A DNA stretch of 20,165 nucleotides from Glutinoglossum americanum (lineage: Eukaryota; Ascomycota; Geoglossomycetes; Geoglossales; Geoglossaceae). The first letter of the stretch is position 1; each line of letters opens with the position of its first letter. The notes under the pieces are model-generated. The model was given only the letters and a program-made list of their open reading frames with translations. It was not told where the DNA came from and made no database searches. Of the stretch, positions 7,452-15,483 are shown in pieces. A program made the position numbers and the translations under genes. The DNA is taken from positions 1 to 20,165 of the forward strand of contig JAGHQL010000276.1 in assembly GCA_020080175.1 (NCBI GenBank), given 5' to 3'.

Positions 7452-7500
7452 ACGTAATCGATCACCATGTGGCCGCTATCACCATGTGGCCGCCCCATTA
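7452..7500 (+). repeat. Left TIR of the pogo element with a 17-bp internal duplication
   Basis: Compared with the right TIR (9256-9287), the left end carries an extra 17 bp: ATCACCATGTGGCCG occurs twice, at 7461-7475 and 7478-7492. The rest matches the right end. Directly inside lies AAAACGCG-A-CGCGTTTT (7501-7517), a short perfect palindrome. Confidence 0.85.
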
Positions 7501-7517
7501 AAAACGCGACGCGTTTT

Positions 7518-9179
7518 ATAACTACTACCACAATAGCTACATCACAACAACAAGAAGCCTTATATAAAGAAGGCAGATTGATTTTAGCCCTTCAAGCCTA
7601 TAAGCTAGGCCAAATTAAATCACTTGAAGTTGCTGCAAAAATATACGATGTGCCTCCAAGAACCGCTAGGCATTGTGCTACTGGTGTTTAACCAAAACGT
7701 AGTTCCTATGCATCAAATCGCCTTCTTACGCCTGTACAGGAAGATAGCCTTAGGCAGTGGGTTCTTTCAATGGATCAACGCGGTATGCTACCAAAAATCG
7801 CGACTGTACGACAGATGACTAGTATTCTAGCTACACAAGGTGCTGGATCAACTACACCTTTACCAATTGGGCAATGCTAGGTATCACAATTTATTAAGCG
7901 CTATGATGATTTACGATCTAAGTATAATCGCAAATACAACTATCAACATGCTCAATGCGAAGATCCTGTGCTTATTTGACGCTGGTTTAAGCATATTGAA
8001 GATACAAAGGTGTAATATGGAATTCTTGATAAGAATATCTGGAATTTCGATGAGACTAGCTGTCAGATGGGAGTTATTACAACCGCAAAAGTCGTTACCG
8101 GAACAGATAGAGTTGGCAGACCTAGAACAGTTCAACCAGGCAATCAGAAATGGGTTATGATAATTGAGACTATTAGTGCTCAAGGAGACACAATTCCACC
8201 ACTTGTTATTTTTGAAGCTGCGATATACCAGGCTGCTTGGTATAAAGACAATATTATACCATATGATTGGTCAATTGGTATTAGCACTACTGGCTGGACA
8301 ACAAATGAGATTGGCTTATATTGATTAACAGAAGTATTCGACAAGTATACAAAGAACCGTACAATTGGCCGTTATCGACTCTTAATTCTGGATGGCCATG
8401 GCAGCCACATTACCCCCGAATTTGACCAGTTTTGCTTAGAGCATCAGATCATTACTCTTTACATGCCTCCTCATTCGTCACATCTATTACAACCTTTAGA
8501 TGTAGGCTGTTTTTCGGTTCTTAAATGGGCCTACGGATGTCTTGTTGAGCAGATGATGGGTTGCGGTATCAACTATATCAATAAATGTAAATTTTTATCT
8601 TTATATCGGCAGGCTAGACAGACAGCGTTACATCGGAATAATATCTAGACAGGGTTTGCAGTTACTGGAATAGTTCCATATAGCCCCAATTGTGTATTAG
8701 CACAGCTACATACAGAATATCAAACACCACCACCACCCCATCCGTAATCACGATCAAGTGCATCTTGGACAGCTGAAACGCCTCATAACATTACTGAGCT
8801 ACAGCAGCAAACAGTCTTAATAAGGCGTTATCTTAAACAGCGCACATATAGTCCACCGAGTCTGACAGAACAAGCTCTTACCCAGCTGGTTAAGGGTTGT
8901 GAAATGGCGATGTCGAGTGCTGTTCTGCTTGCTAGTGAAAATGATAAATTACGGATAGAAAACCAGCGTCAGAAAAAAAAAAGAGCAGCTAGGCATACAT
9001 ATATAGCTAAAGGAGGTATTTTATCAGGAGCAGAAGGACTATCTCGTACTACAATTGCTGAAACCGAGCAAAAGAATGCTCTGGCAGAGGCAGCGGCCAA
9101 GCAATTGGAATGAGCACCACGCAAATGTAGTATGTGTAGTTCTACAGAACACACTGCAAGAACATGCTCACTTCGTTAA
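7518..9179 (+). pseudogene. Inactivated Fot1/pogo transposase (DDD family)
   Basis: A single reading frame spans 1,662 bp (about 553 codons, near the roughly 540 of Fot1) with no frameshift and eight internal stops, at 7689, 7878, 7977, 8013, 8322, 8646, 8745 and 9111. The likely start is ATA at 7518, an ATG changed by one G-to-A. The N-terminus has a psq-type helix-turn-helix (LALQAYKLGQIKSLEVAAKI). A CENP-B-like domain follows (RLLTPVQEDSLRQWVLSMDQ). The catalytic aspartates remain: NFDET (8049), LILDGHGSH (8391) and LLQPLDVGCF (8499). The C-terminus ends in a CCHC knuckle, C-x2-C-x4-H-x4-C, near 9127-9170. Every stop can be explained by a C-to-T or G-to-A change from CAA, CAG, CGA or TGG, which suggests RIP or deamination rather than indel decay. 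Confidence 0.9.
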
Positions 9180-9255
9180 TTAGTATATTGTAAATAGCTA
9201 CGCTTAATATAATGTTTTGTGGTTGAGTAATTCGGATTTTTGGCATCGCGGGTTC

Positions 9256-9287
9256 TAATGGGGCGGCCACATGGTGATCGATTACGT
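9256..9287 (-). repeat. Right TIR of the pogo element, 32 bp
   Basis: The reverse complement reads ACGTAATCGATCACCATGTG then GCCGCCCCATTA, lacking the 17-bp duplication of the left end. TA follows at 9288-9289. Confidence 0.85.
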
Positions 9288-9769
9288 TAGAAATCACCTC
9301 CACAGTACCCTCGTGCAGCGCTCTCCACCGAGACCGGTTGCTCCACTATGTCGCTCATAAAGCCGACACTGGCCCAAAGCTGTAAGGAAAGCCATAACTC
9401 CTCCCGGAGGGGATGCGTGACAGGTCTTCAAAATCCACATTAAACATGCGACCGACCTTCCACGAATGCTTGCTTGCCGCGACCAAGATCTCTTCCGTCT
9501 GCCACTTCCCGAAGTTGCGGTTCTAGGATCCACCGCGTCAGATAGCTCCGATCCCGTAAGTCTATTATGCTCTTCCAAGTTTGCTTTGGTGAGAGGCCAG
9601 TTGGACTCTGGCACGGATTGCGAATCTTCTCGTAGTCGCTTGCCTAAGCGCTCGACCGAGTACTCGTCTTCAGAAACGTGTGATCGCTTCCTACAATCAT
9701 AACTGCGCTCCTGAGAACAGGCGTATTGAAGCACATATATTTGGGAGGACTTCTATAATCATGACTGTG

Positions 9770-9885
9770 CTCCCAGGGGGTTTGGAGGGCAGTGAAGGCG
9801 GCGTTGAGGGGGTTGAAGGGGTTTGAGGAGAGGATGGAGGTGGTGGAGGTGGCAGTGAGGAGGGTCGAGGCAGTGGAGTTCTCAC
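9770..9885. repeat. Purine-rich low-complexity tract (Pro/Ser/Thr-rich on the minus strand)
   Basis: The plus strand is GGAGGT/GGTGGAGG-rich. The minus strand reads SSLPPPPPPSSPQTPSTPST followed by PPSLPSKPP. It may be a proline-rich 5' part of the split minus-strand gene, but no clear start or splice donor joins it to the downstream coding stretch. Confidence 0.5.
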
Positions 9886-9912
9886 TTCGTAGGTAGCTAG
9901 ATCCCAACTCAA

Positions 9913-10147
9913 TTAACTAGACTAATATATTCCACTTGCATGCTCGTTCTCATTCCCCCGCTCGTGCTACTCCATCTAGTTCATCGAATAGGAGGTCAAC
10001 CTGAGATTTACCTGGAAGCCAATTAGCATGGGTCGGGCTCGACCCCAATCCGACCTGGAAAATCGAATTTAAGGTAAACCTTGCTGGACTGAGGCTTTAG
10101 CCGTACCCGCGATTGAGGAGGGGCAGCTCTGGTTTATCTCCCCAGGG
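9913..10147. other. No gene recognised
   Basis: This is a short spacer between the purine-rich tract and the inverted-repeat element. It contains a small hairpin (GGGTCG-GGCT-CGACCC) near 10030 and no open frame of note. Confidence 0.4.
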
Positions 10148-10218
10148 CGGCTTGTCTCAGGGCAGTCGGATTTCAACATCGCCTTCGGAGAGTCGAACTC
10201 GACTGCCCCGGAGGTCCG
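10148..10218 (+). repeat. Left arm of the inverted repeat
   Basis: Pairs with 11589-11660 over about 71 positions with few mismatches and one 1-base gap. It includes GTCGAACTCGACTGCCCCGG. Confidence 0.85.
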
Positions 10219-10390
10219 CGGGTAAAGGAAGGGGTAACTCAGCAGGGATTTGTTTATCCCTAGCCTTTAAAGCATGAACCTTGGCCAGTATCTAGTTATT
10301 GTTGTCCACCATTCGCTTCATAAGGTGCTCTGACTGCTCTGGAAGCAGCTGTGACTGGTGCTCAAGCAATGCTGTACTGACTCCATCATA

Positions 10391-10690
10391 TTACGGCGGC
10401 TTATGTAAGTAAGGCTGCTCGGGTTCTGGGTGCCGCGGGCATCAAGGCCGATACTATTCTTAGAGGACTGGCCCCAGAAGTAGTAAGAGAAGGAGGCCAG
10501 CCGCCTCGGCTCGAAGAGATAAAATAGATTCTTGCTAAGGTACGTCTAGGATGGCTATAAGGTTTGACTGATAAGGTTCCTTCTCTGGCCCTCATCGGCC
10601 TTTATATATATATATTACAGCCGGGGGCCCGAGAGCTATAACGCACTCGGGCCCTACCATGCTTGCTCTTGATGGCACCTTCCATTGGCC
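10391..10690 (+). repeat. Diverged copy of the MULE-like element interior (partner 4264-4570)
   Basis: Shared blocks occur in the same order. They are ACGGCxGCTTAT, GGGTGCxGCGGGCATCAAGGC, GGAGGCC, ATAAGGTTCC, CCCTC, GCCTTxTATATATA, GGGGCCC and CCATGCTT. Spacing is similar between the two copies. This makes common origin far likelier than chance, although substitutions and small gaps are frequent. Confidence 0.7.
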
Positions 10691-11171
10691 TTATACTGAG
10701 CCCTCGGACATGCGCGTATGCACAGCTCTCCCGCTACTATTGAAAAGAGGCTACGGGGCACGAAGGGGGCATGTAGAATGGTTCGAATTGAATATATTAA
10801 ATTGCTTAGACTAGCTATATTAATGAGAGGATATTAAGAAGCTTATATGTTTCTAAGTTGACCATGGGGGCCGAAGTATTGGCAGCAGAAGGCTGCCACA
10901 TGCTCTTGATGCCGAGAACATGCCAAGGGGCTCCTCGGACACTACTCCATAGAATACCGAAGTATGGCGCCTCTCTCATTAAACTGGTAATCCTCTTAGT
11001 AAAGGCGAAGCAGAGCAAGAGATATATATGCTCTGCTGAGCGCTAAGGAAAGCGGGGTTCATAAGCACCTTCCTAATTAGGAAGTGATCAGTCATAGTCT
11101 AGAAGGACTGGACGTCATGGAAAGCCTCAATATGAGGTATCATGACTTTATGACTTCATGAAAGTCCGTGC

Positions 11172-11212
11172 GAGCAATGCTCGGGCCTCATGTTGTCAGC
11201 CGGGCATTGCTC
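11172..11212. repeat. Imperfect hairpin (13-bp arms)
   Basis: GAGCAATGCTCGG (11172-11184) pairs with CCGGGCATTGCTC (11200-11212) at 12 of 13 positions. It lies inside the 10148-11660 element. Confidence 0.6.
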
Positions 11213-11588
11213 TGAGGCCATAACCCCTGAGCGGAATGCTCCGAGAGCATGCCTCGCAACAGGTTCCTTATGATGCGTTTAATGGGACCTGCCTTGGGCC
11301 CGCTAGTTCCGTCATCCACAGTGTATATTCCCCAACGGCTAGCTTACTCGTGTGCTTCGCTGGCTCCCATAGGGCTAGCCCTTATTCTGGGCTGTCGCAG
11401 TCGACCGCGGCATTGCCCGGCAGCCTCCCGTGGCAGTTGAGCCCCCCTATTTCTGCCCACCTCAACTCCCCCAGTCCCTGGCACCTCACAATGGACTCCA
11501 AACAGCCTCCAAAGGCATTCCGAAGACTCTCCCGATGTGGAGAGCCACTGCAGAAGAGTGGTGAGCTCTCGGAAATGCAGGTCGGGCT

Positions 11589-11660
11589 GTGGACCTCCGG
11601 GGCAGTCGAGTTCGACTCTCCGAAGACGATGTTGAATCCGACTGCCCTGGGACAAGCCGC
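11589..11660 (-). repeat. Right arm of the inverted repeat
   Basis: Reverse complement of 10148-10218, ending CTGGGACAAGCCGC. The sequence outside (ATAATATGC) is unlike the sequence outside the left arm. Confidence 0.85.
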
Positions 11661-13266
11661 ATAATATGCTAGACACAAAGATGTTTTTAGAATAGTGTAG
11701 TATAACCTCGTGTAGATAGAATTGAGTCTATAATGAATCGCCTTAACTAACTACATGATGTGGGCGTACACCCTATATGTGTTGGGGTCGCTTAGCCCAG
11801 CCACCCAAATAGGGGCCACCAGAATTCCGCTGCCCCTATGCCTTGGCACGGGCCGCGTTCCGTGTCGCACCATGAGTGCTACTTCCAACAGATGTAGCTC
11901 CTGAGCAATAAATACACACATAACTAGGAGAGACTAGTTTGTTGCAGAATACTCAGGCACCACCCAGTGGCACCCCTATGGGTTCCTCGGGCCGGCCGAA
12001 AGAAGGCCAAAGCAGCTGCGGGCTAGCCAAAAGGGGCTGCAGAGCACCCGAGCATTCATATAGCTTCATGTCACGTAGCTAGCATTTAGGTAGTTGCAAG
12101 CAATTAATATATTAACCCCCATCCATTGTTTACATAGTCTATATAATTCTAGCTACTATTTCCATGTATCGAGCATAACCGCCAACATCATCCATTGCGG
12201 GGAGGCTAGGGTGCTGCAGATATATCTTTGTGACCTTATTTACTACTGCTCAAAACTCCCTGCCAGTCTCTATCGTGCCAGTGGATCTACTACTAGCGCC
12301 AGAGGGTGTAGCTTCGTGGCTGCCTATCGTATGTCGTATTGCTTAGTAAAGGTCACGTCGGTGAAACGAGAGCCTGCCGATTAAATAGCCCCTGAAAAAC
12401 GCATGCAACTCAGCCCTGACATCTGCCATGCAGGCGTCAATGCACTGTCATGCGTATGCACATAATACCTCCGATAGCCACTGCCGGACCGGTAGAACTC
12501 ATTGAATTGATCTTTGCTCGCGTATAGTGTGTCTGATAGATTAGAAAGTATATTGCTAAGGGGTTAGGATTTGTAAGTAACGTTACTTTGGAGAATGGCG
12601 AGAATACTACTCCATTCCAATACCTTACAAGTATCCTGTACCTGGGGCATCCCATCACCCTGTTAGATGATGTCTGCATTACCTCAAGGAGAGAGGCGAA
12701 TCTATGTCATTCAGATAGAACCCTGAGACGCTGGATCCTTAGATATTTGTATCCTGCTCGGTCAAAGCGCTTGCCTGCCATTCGAGCGCAGCTGAAAGAC
12801 GATTCTGTCATGCCCTCTGTGCTTTGTGCTTTGTTACCATACGTAACCGGTTAACGGTGGTTGTAGCTAGTGAACGACCCATCAGACCATTCGCAAAATG
12901 CGACGAAGCCACTGCTCCCGAAATCGCCTTACGTCTACTGGAAGGAGTAGATCCATGACTGATTAAATACGTAACGATCGTCTAGAACTGACCTGTATGG
13001 GGACTCTACATGCATCATCAGTTTCATTTAGTGTTGTGAGTTGCTAAAATAAACCCCCCTGACCATGCATTTTCCCGCAACTCGCCTGATGTAGAAATCT
13101 GTCTGCATTCTCAACACCCTTGTAGGTAATCGTGTGAACCCCATAGACGCTGGGACATCGGCAAGGGTGTAGTTACCGACGGAAATTTCTGAAGCCTCGC
13201 CTTTCTGCTTCCATTGCAGTTTCTGCCGGAGCCCTGGCGGAGAACCAGTGGCCCGAAACTATTCCC
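11661..13266. other. Gene-poor region
   Basis: No gene is supported. A frame at 12588-12854 contains SDRTLRRWILRYLYPARSKR and reads somewhat like a helix-turn-helix protein, but it has no ATG in a plausible place, no identifiable family and no splice partner. The segment 11790-12060 is rich in GGGGCC/GGCCGGCC-like words, as in the neighbouring elements, so it may be more transposon debris. The right end is the promoter region of the microexon gene. Confidence 0.4.
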
Positions 13267-13274
13267 TATAAAAA
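13267..13274 (+). promoter_or_regulatory. TATA box candidate for the microexon gene
   Basis: CCCTATAAAAAGCA lies about 180 bp before the ATG at 13448. A start near 13300 gives a leader of about 150 nt. A possible leader intron is 13383-13434 (52 bp; GTGAGC donor, TCTAACTAAATTAACATTCT branch region, CTGCAG acceptor), which would bring the cap closer to the ATG. Confidence 0.45.
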
Positions 13275-13447
13275 GCAGTATAGAAAGCTGCAATCACCCC
13301 TTCGACAGACTTCGTCACCGTCCTGAACGCCAGACAATCCAATCGATTATATTCATTCGCATAGAGCAAGATAAGCCCAAGAGTGAGCGGCCCCTTGTAT
13401 CGGATGAATCTAACTAAATTAACATTCTCTGCAGAGCCACCTGCAAT

Positions 13448-14710
13448 ATGAAGCCGGTTCTACTTGTTCTCGCAACCTTATTTACTTTAGCGCTCTCTCT
13501 TCCAACCAGCAGCGAAAATTCCAACTTGGCCGGGGAAGGTTGTGTGAGTTCAGAACCGGACTTACTGATAACTGATGGTACTAGTTTGGCTAATTCGTGA
13601 CTTTGTGATTTGGTAATAGGATGTAAGTAGGCTTGACTTGTTAATGATAGATAATACAAATTTGGCTAATTCATGAACTCGTCGATTCGAAACAGCCGGT
13701 AAGTCAAGCACTTGGCTTCCTGATGACTGGTGATGCCAGTTTAACTGATTTGTAAACTCCACGATTTGAAAATAGGAAGTAAGTCAATAGCTCAACTCTC
13801 TGATGATAGATGATACAAGCTTGGCTAATTTATGAAAACAGTGTGTAAGTTAAGCACTTGACTTGCTGATGACTGATAACGTCGGTTCGACTAATTCATG
13901 GACTCGTCGGGTTGAAAACAGTTGGTAAGTCGAGCACTTGACTTACTGATGGTTGGCAATGCAAGTTTGACTAATTTATGGACCCGCTGGTTTGAAAACA
14001 GTTCGTAAGTCAAACACCTGATTTGCCGATGACTGATAATGCCAGTTTGACTAATTCATGGACCCACCGGTTTGAAAACAGTTGGTACGTCAAACGCTCA
14101 ACTTGCTAATGACCGATGATACAAGTTTGGCTAATTCGTGAACTTGTTGATTTGAAAACAGACCGTAAGTCAAGCACTTAACTTGCTAATGACTGAGGAT
14201 GCCAATTCAGCTAATTCGTGACTATGTGATTTTGATAACAGGATGTAAGTCAAGCATTTGACTTACTGATGACTGACGCCAGTTTGACTAATTCGTGGAC
14301 TCATTGGTTTGGAAACAGAATGTAAGTTAACTTGCTGATGACTGAGGATGCCAGTTTGACTAATTCGTGGACTCGCCGATTTGGAAATAGGGGGTAAGTC
14401 AAGCACACGACTCTGATGACCGAGTACAAGTTTGGCTAATTCGTGGGCTCGTCGGTTTAAAAATAGGCTGTGAGTTAAGCACCTTCCCTGATAACCGATG
14501 ATACAAGTTTGGCTAATTTGTGAACTTTGTCGGGTTAAAAACAGTGTGTGAGTTGAGACTTGACCTGCTGATGACTAGTGATGGCAGCTTGGCTAATTCG
14601 TAAACTCATTGGCTTGAAAATAGCACGTAAGCCAAGCACCTGACTTGCTGATAACTTAGTAGTGCTAGCTTGACTAATTTGCGGATTTGTCGGTTTGGAA
14701 ACAGTGTTAA
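13448..14710 (+). CDS. Secreted Cys-rich peptide gene with fourteen 3-nt microexons (15 introns)
   Basis: Exon 1 (13448-13543, 32 codons) encodes a signal peptide, MKPVLLVLATLFTLALSLPT, then a polar stretch ending EGC. Fifteen introns follow: 13544-13619, 13623-13695, 13699-13775, 13779-13841, 13845-13921, 13925-14001, 14005-14081, 14085-14161, 14165-14241, 14245-14318, 14322-14390, 14394-14466, 14470-14544, 14548-14623 and 14627-14704. Donors are GTAAGT (10), GTGAGT (3), GTACGT and GTAAGC; acceptors are CAG (10) or TAG (5); 14 carry CTAAT and one CTGAT. The triplets between them are GAT, CCG, GAA, TGT, TTG, TTC, TTG, ACC, GAT, AAT, GGG, GCT, TGT and CAC, then TGT TAA. The product is 47 residues with tail GCDPECLFLTDNGACHC, cysteines C-x3-C-x8-C-x-C, probably two disulfides. 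Cleavage is likely near residues 18-22. Retaining intron 1 gives a stop within it. The peptide family is not recognised; splicing is predicted, not observed. Confidence 0.75.
13544..14704 (+). repeat. Tandem array of 15 related intron units (about 80-bp period)
   Basis: Fifteen units of 63-78 bp (seven of them 76-77 bp) share one consensus: GTAAGTCAAGCACTTGACTT, GCTGATGACTGAT, GCCAGTTTGACTAATTCGTG, GACTCGTCGGTTTGAAAACA and G. Each unit is followed by exactly three bases before the next begins. Lengths differ by small indels inside the units, yet the 3-nt spacers never change length. A plain satellite would not protect a 3-base spacer or keep GT and AG invariant in all copies. This supports duplication of an intron-plus-triplet cassette under splicing constraint. 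Confidence 0.9.
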
Positions 14711-15359
14711 AATTGCCTCACAGCAGTGGGGGACGAGACTACCGAGATGCGTATATGGATTGGTCTGCCAGCCTGTTGGTAGAGAATCGTTTTCAATAGG
14801 ATGTTGATCTGGGGACTTGCGTTTGGTGCCGTATTACAAGACTCTCATCCCATCGTCAATTAGAGGAAGAGAGTTGTAAATGATCTTGATCTATCAGTGC
14901 ATACCACATCTACGATTGACTGATTGAGTACGTGCTTAATCGTGGTGTGTCCTAAATAGTCAATCACTCAATACGACTATCTCCTTACTCAGACGTAGGC
15001 ATCCGTTTCTATTGTTCGATGATGACAGCGTTCCTTTCAAATTCAAGTTGGATTGGTGCAAGAGCCTTCAGGACGTTCTTTTGTTAGTGACTAGAGTAGC
15101 AAGATGAGGCATGATAACTGAGAGTCTTTGGCTCTACAGTTGAGCAACAAAGGTTTATACGGTGTGAAAACATATGTTGTAGGTTATGCTCGCGCTTGCG
15201 GAATGGTTGCAGATATGACTATAGCAATAGTGTATACAAGGAACTTTATTGAATAGAAGAACCTGCTCCAATTGCTTGCTACTTCGAGGCACACCCTCGC
15301 AGCTATGTAGAATACTAGCTAACTTATACGGTAAAGACCGTGGGCAACTCAGCCGCGAA

Positions 15360-15379
15360 AAAGGGGCTGAAGCCCCTTT
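15360..15379. repeat. Hairpin with 9-bp perfect stem
   Basis: AAAGGGGCT-GA-AGCCCCTTT. The stem is perfect with a 2-nt loop. It may be a fragment of a mobile element end; no T-run follows. Confidence 0.7.
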
Positions 15380-15483
15380 CGGCATTGGAGGCTTCCGAAC
15401 AAGACGGCATGACACGGAGCATCAATGCCCTGGATGACATCATGCAGGGCAGCATGGCTGCCGTGTATTATGACATAACTATG

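Larger units (their letters stand above)
7452..9287 (+). mobile_element. Fot1/pogo-family DNA transposon, 1,836 bp, full length
   Basis: The element is flanked by TA at 7450-7451 and 9288-9289, the target duplication of the Tc1/mariner-pogo superfamily. The ends form inverted repeats: ACGTAATCGATCACCATGTG on the left matches the reverse complement of the right end, and the match continues through GGCCGCCCCATTA. Its single transposase gene has the order expected of Fot1-type elements: helix-turn-helix, CENP-B-like DNA-binding domain, DDD catalytic core. The length is close to the 1.9 kb usual for Fot1. The coding region is inactivated by stop codons only, so this copy cannot move by itself but might be mobilised in trans because both ends are present. 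Confidence 0.93.
7272..9734 (-). pseudogene. Unrecognised minus-strand gene split by the pogo element
   Basis: Protein-like minus-strand sequence occurs on both sides of the transposon. On the right, 9734 down to about 9520 encodes KRSHVSEDEYSVERLGKRLR and ESNWPLTKANLEEHNRLTGS. Nearer the insertion, other frames give FNVDFEDLSRIPSGRSYGFP and SDIVEQPVSVESAARGYCGG. On the left, 7450 down to TGA at 7272 encodes SRNDLAVCILPDFPKGDYLP, then VSATTGVSMDNFRADALPRK and TPTVVVGT. If the transposon and one TA are removed, the frame reading EQPVSVESAARGYCGGDFYG meets an in-frame TAA and then AAHPSEKSRNDLAV. At least two frame changes on the right side and this stop mean that the gene is already decayed or has undetected introns. 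I do not recognise the protein. Confidence 0.4.
10148..11660. mobile_element. Inverted-repeat element, 1,513 bp, non-coding
   Basis: Bases 10148-10218 and 11589-11660 are inverted copies differing at only a few positions, starting GCGGCTTGTCTCAGGGCAGT on the left. The interior has no convincing coding sequence; frames near 11240-11680 are artefacts of the repeat. The arms contain a smaller internal inversion (GGGCAGTCGG...CGACTGCCCC). No clear target-site duplication is seen just outside the arms, so the real ends may lie elsewhere or the flanks may have decayed. Part of the interior (10391-10690) resembles 4264-4570 of the MULE-like element. I interpret this as an old non-autonomous DNA element related in its interior to that one but with different ends. 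Confidence 0.5.

Noticed and set aside
11236-11678. Several overlapping ORFs on both strands
   Set aside because: They lie in the GC-rich right part of the inverted-repeat element; openness on both strands and lack of protein features indicate compositional artefacts.
12588-12854. Helix-turn-helix-like ORF with SDRTLRRWILRYLYPARSKR
   Set aside because: No ATG in a plausible position, no recognised family and no intron signals connecting it to other coding sequence, so it is mentioned only as part of the gene-poor region.
13544-14704. CRISPR-like or plain satellite interpretation of the 80-bp repeat
   Set aside because: Repeats are long and spacers are 3 nt, unlike CRISPR, and the host looks eukaryotic. 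A plain satellite would not explain invariant GT/AG ends, fixed 3-base spacers despite unit-length changes, an in-frame signal peptide at the start and a codon plus stop at the end.
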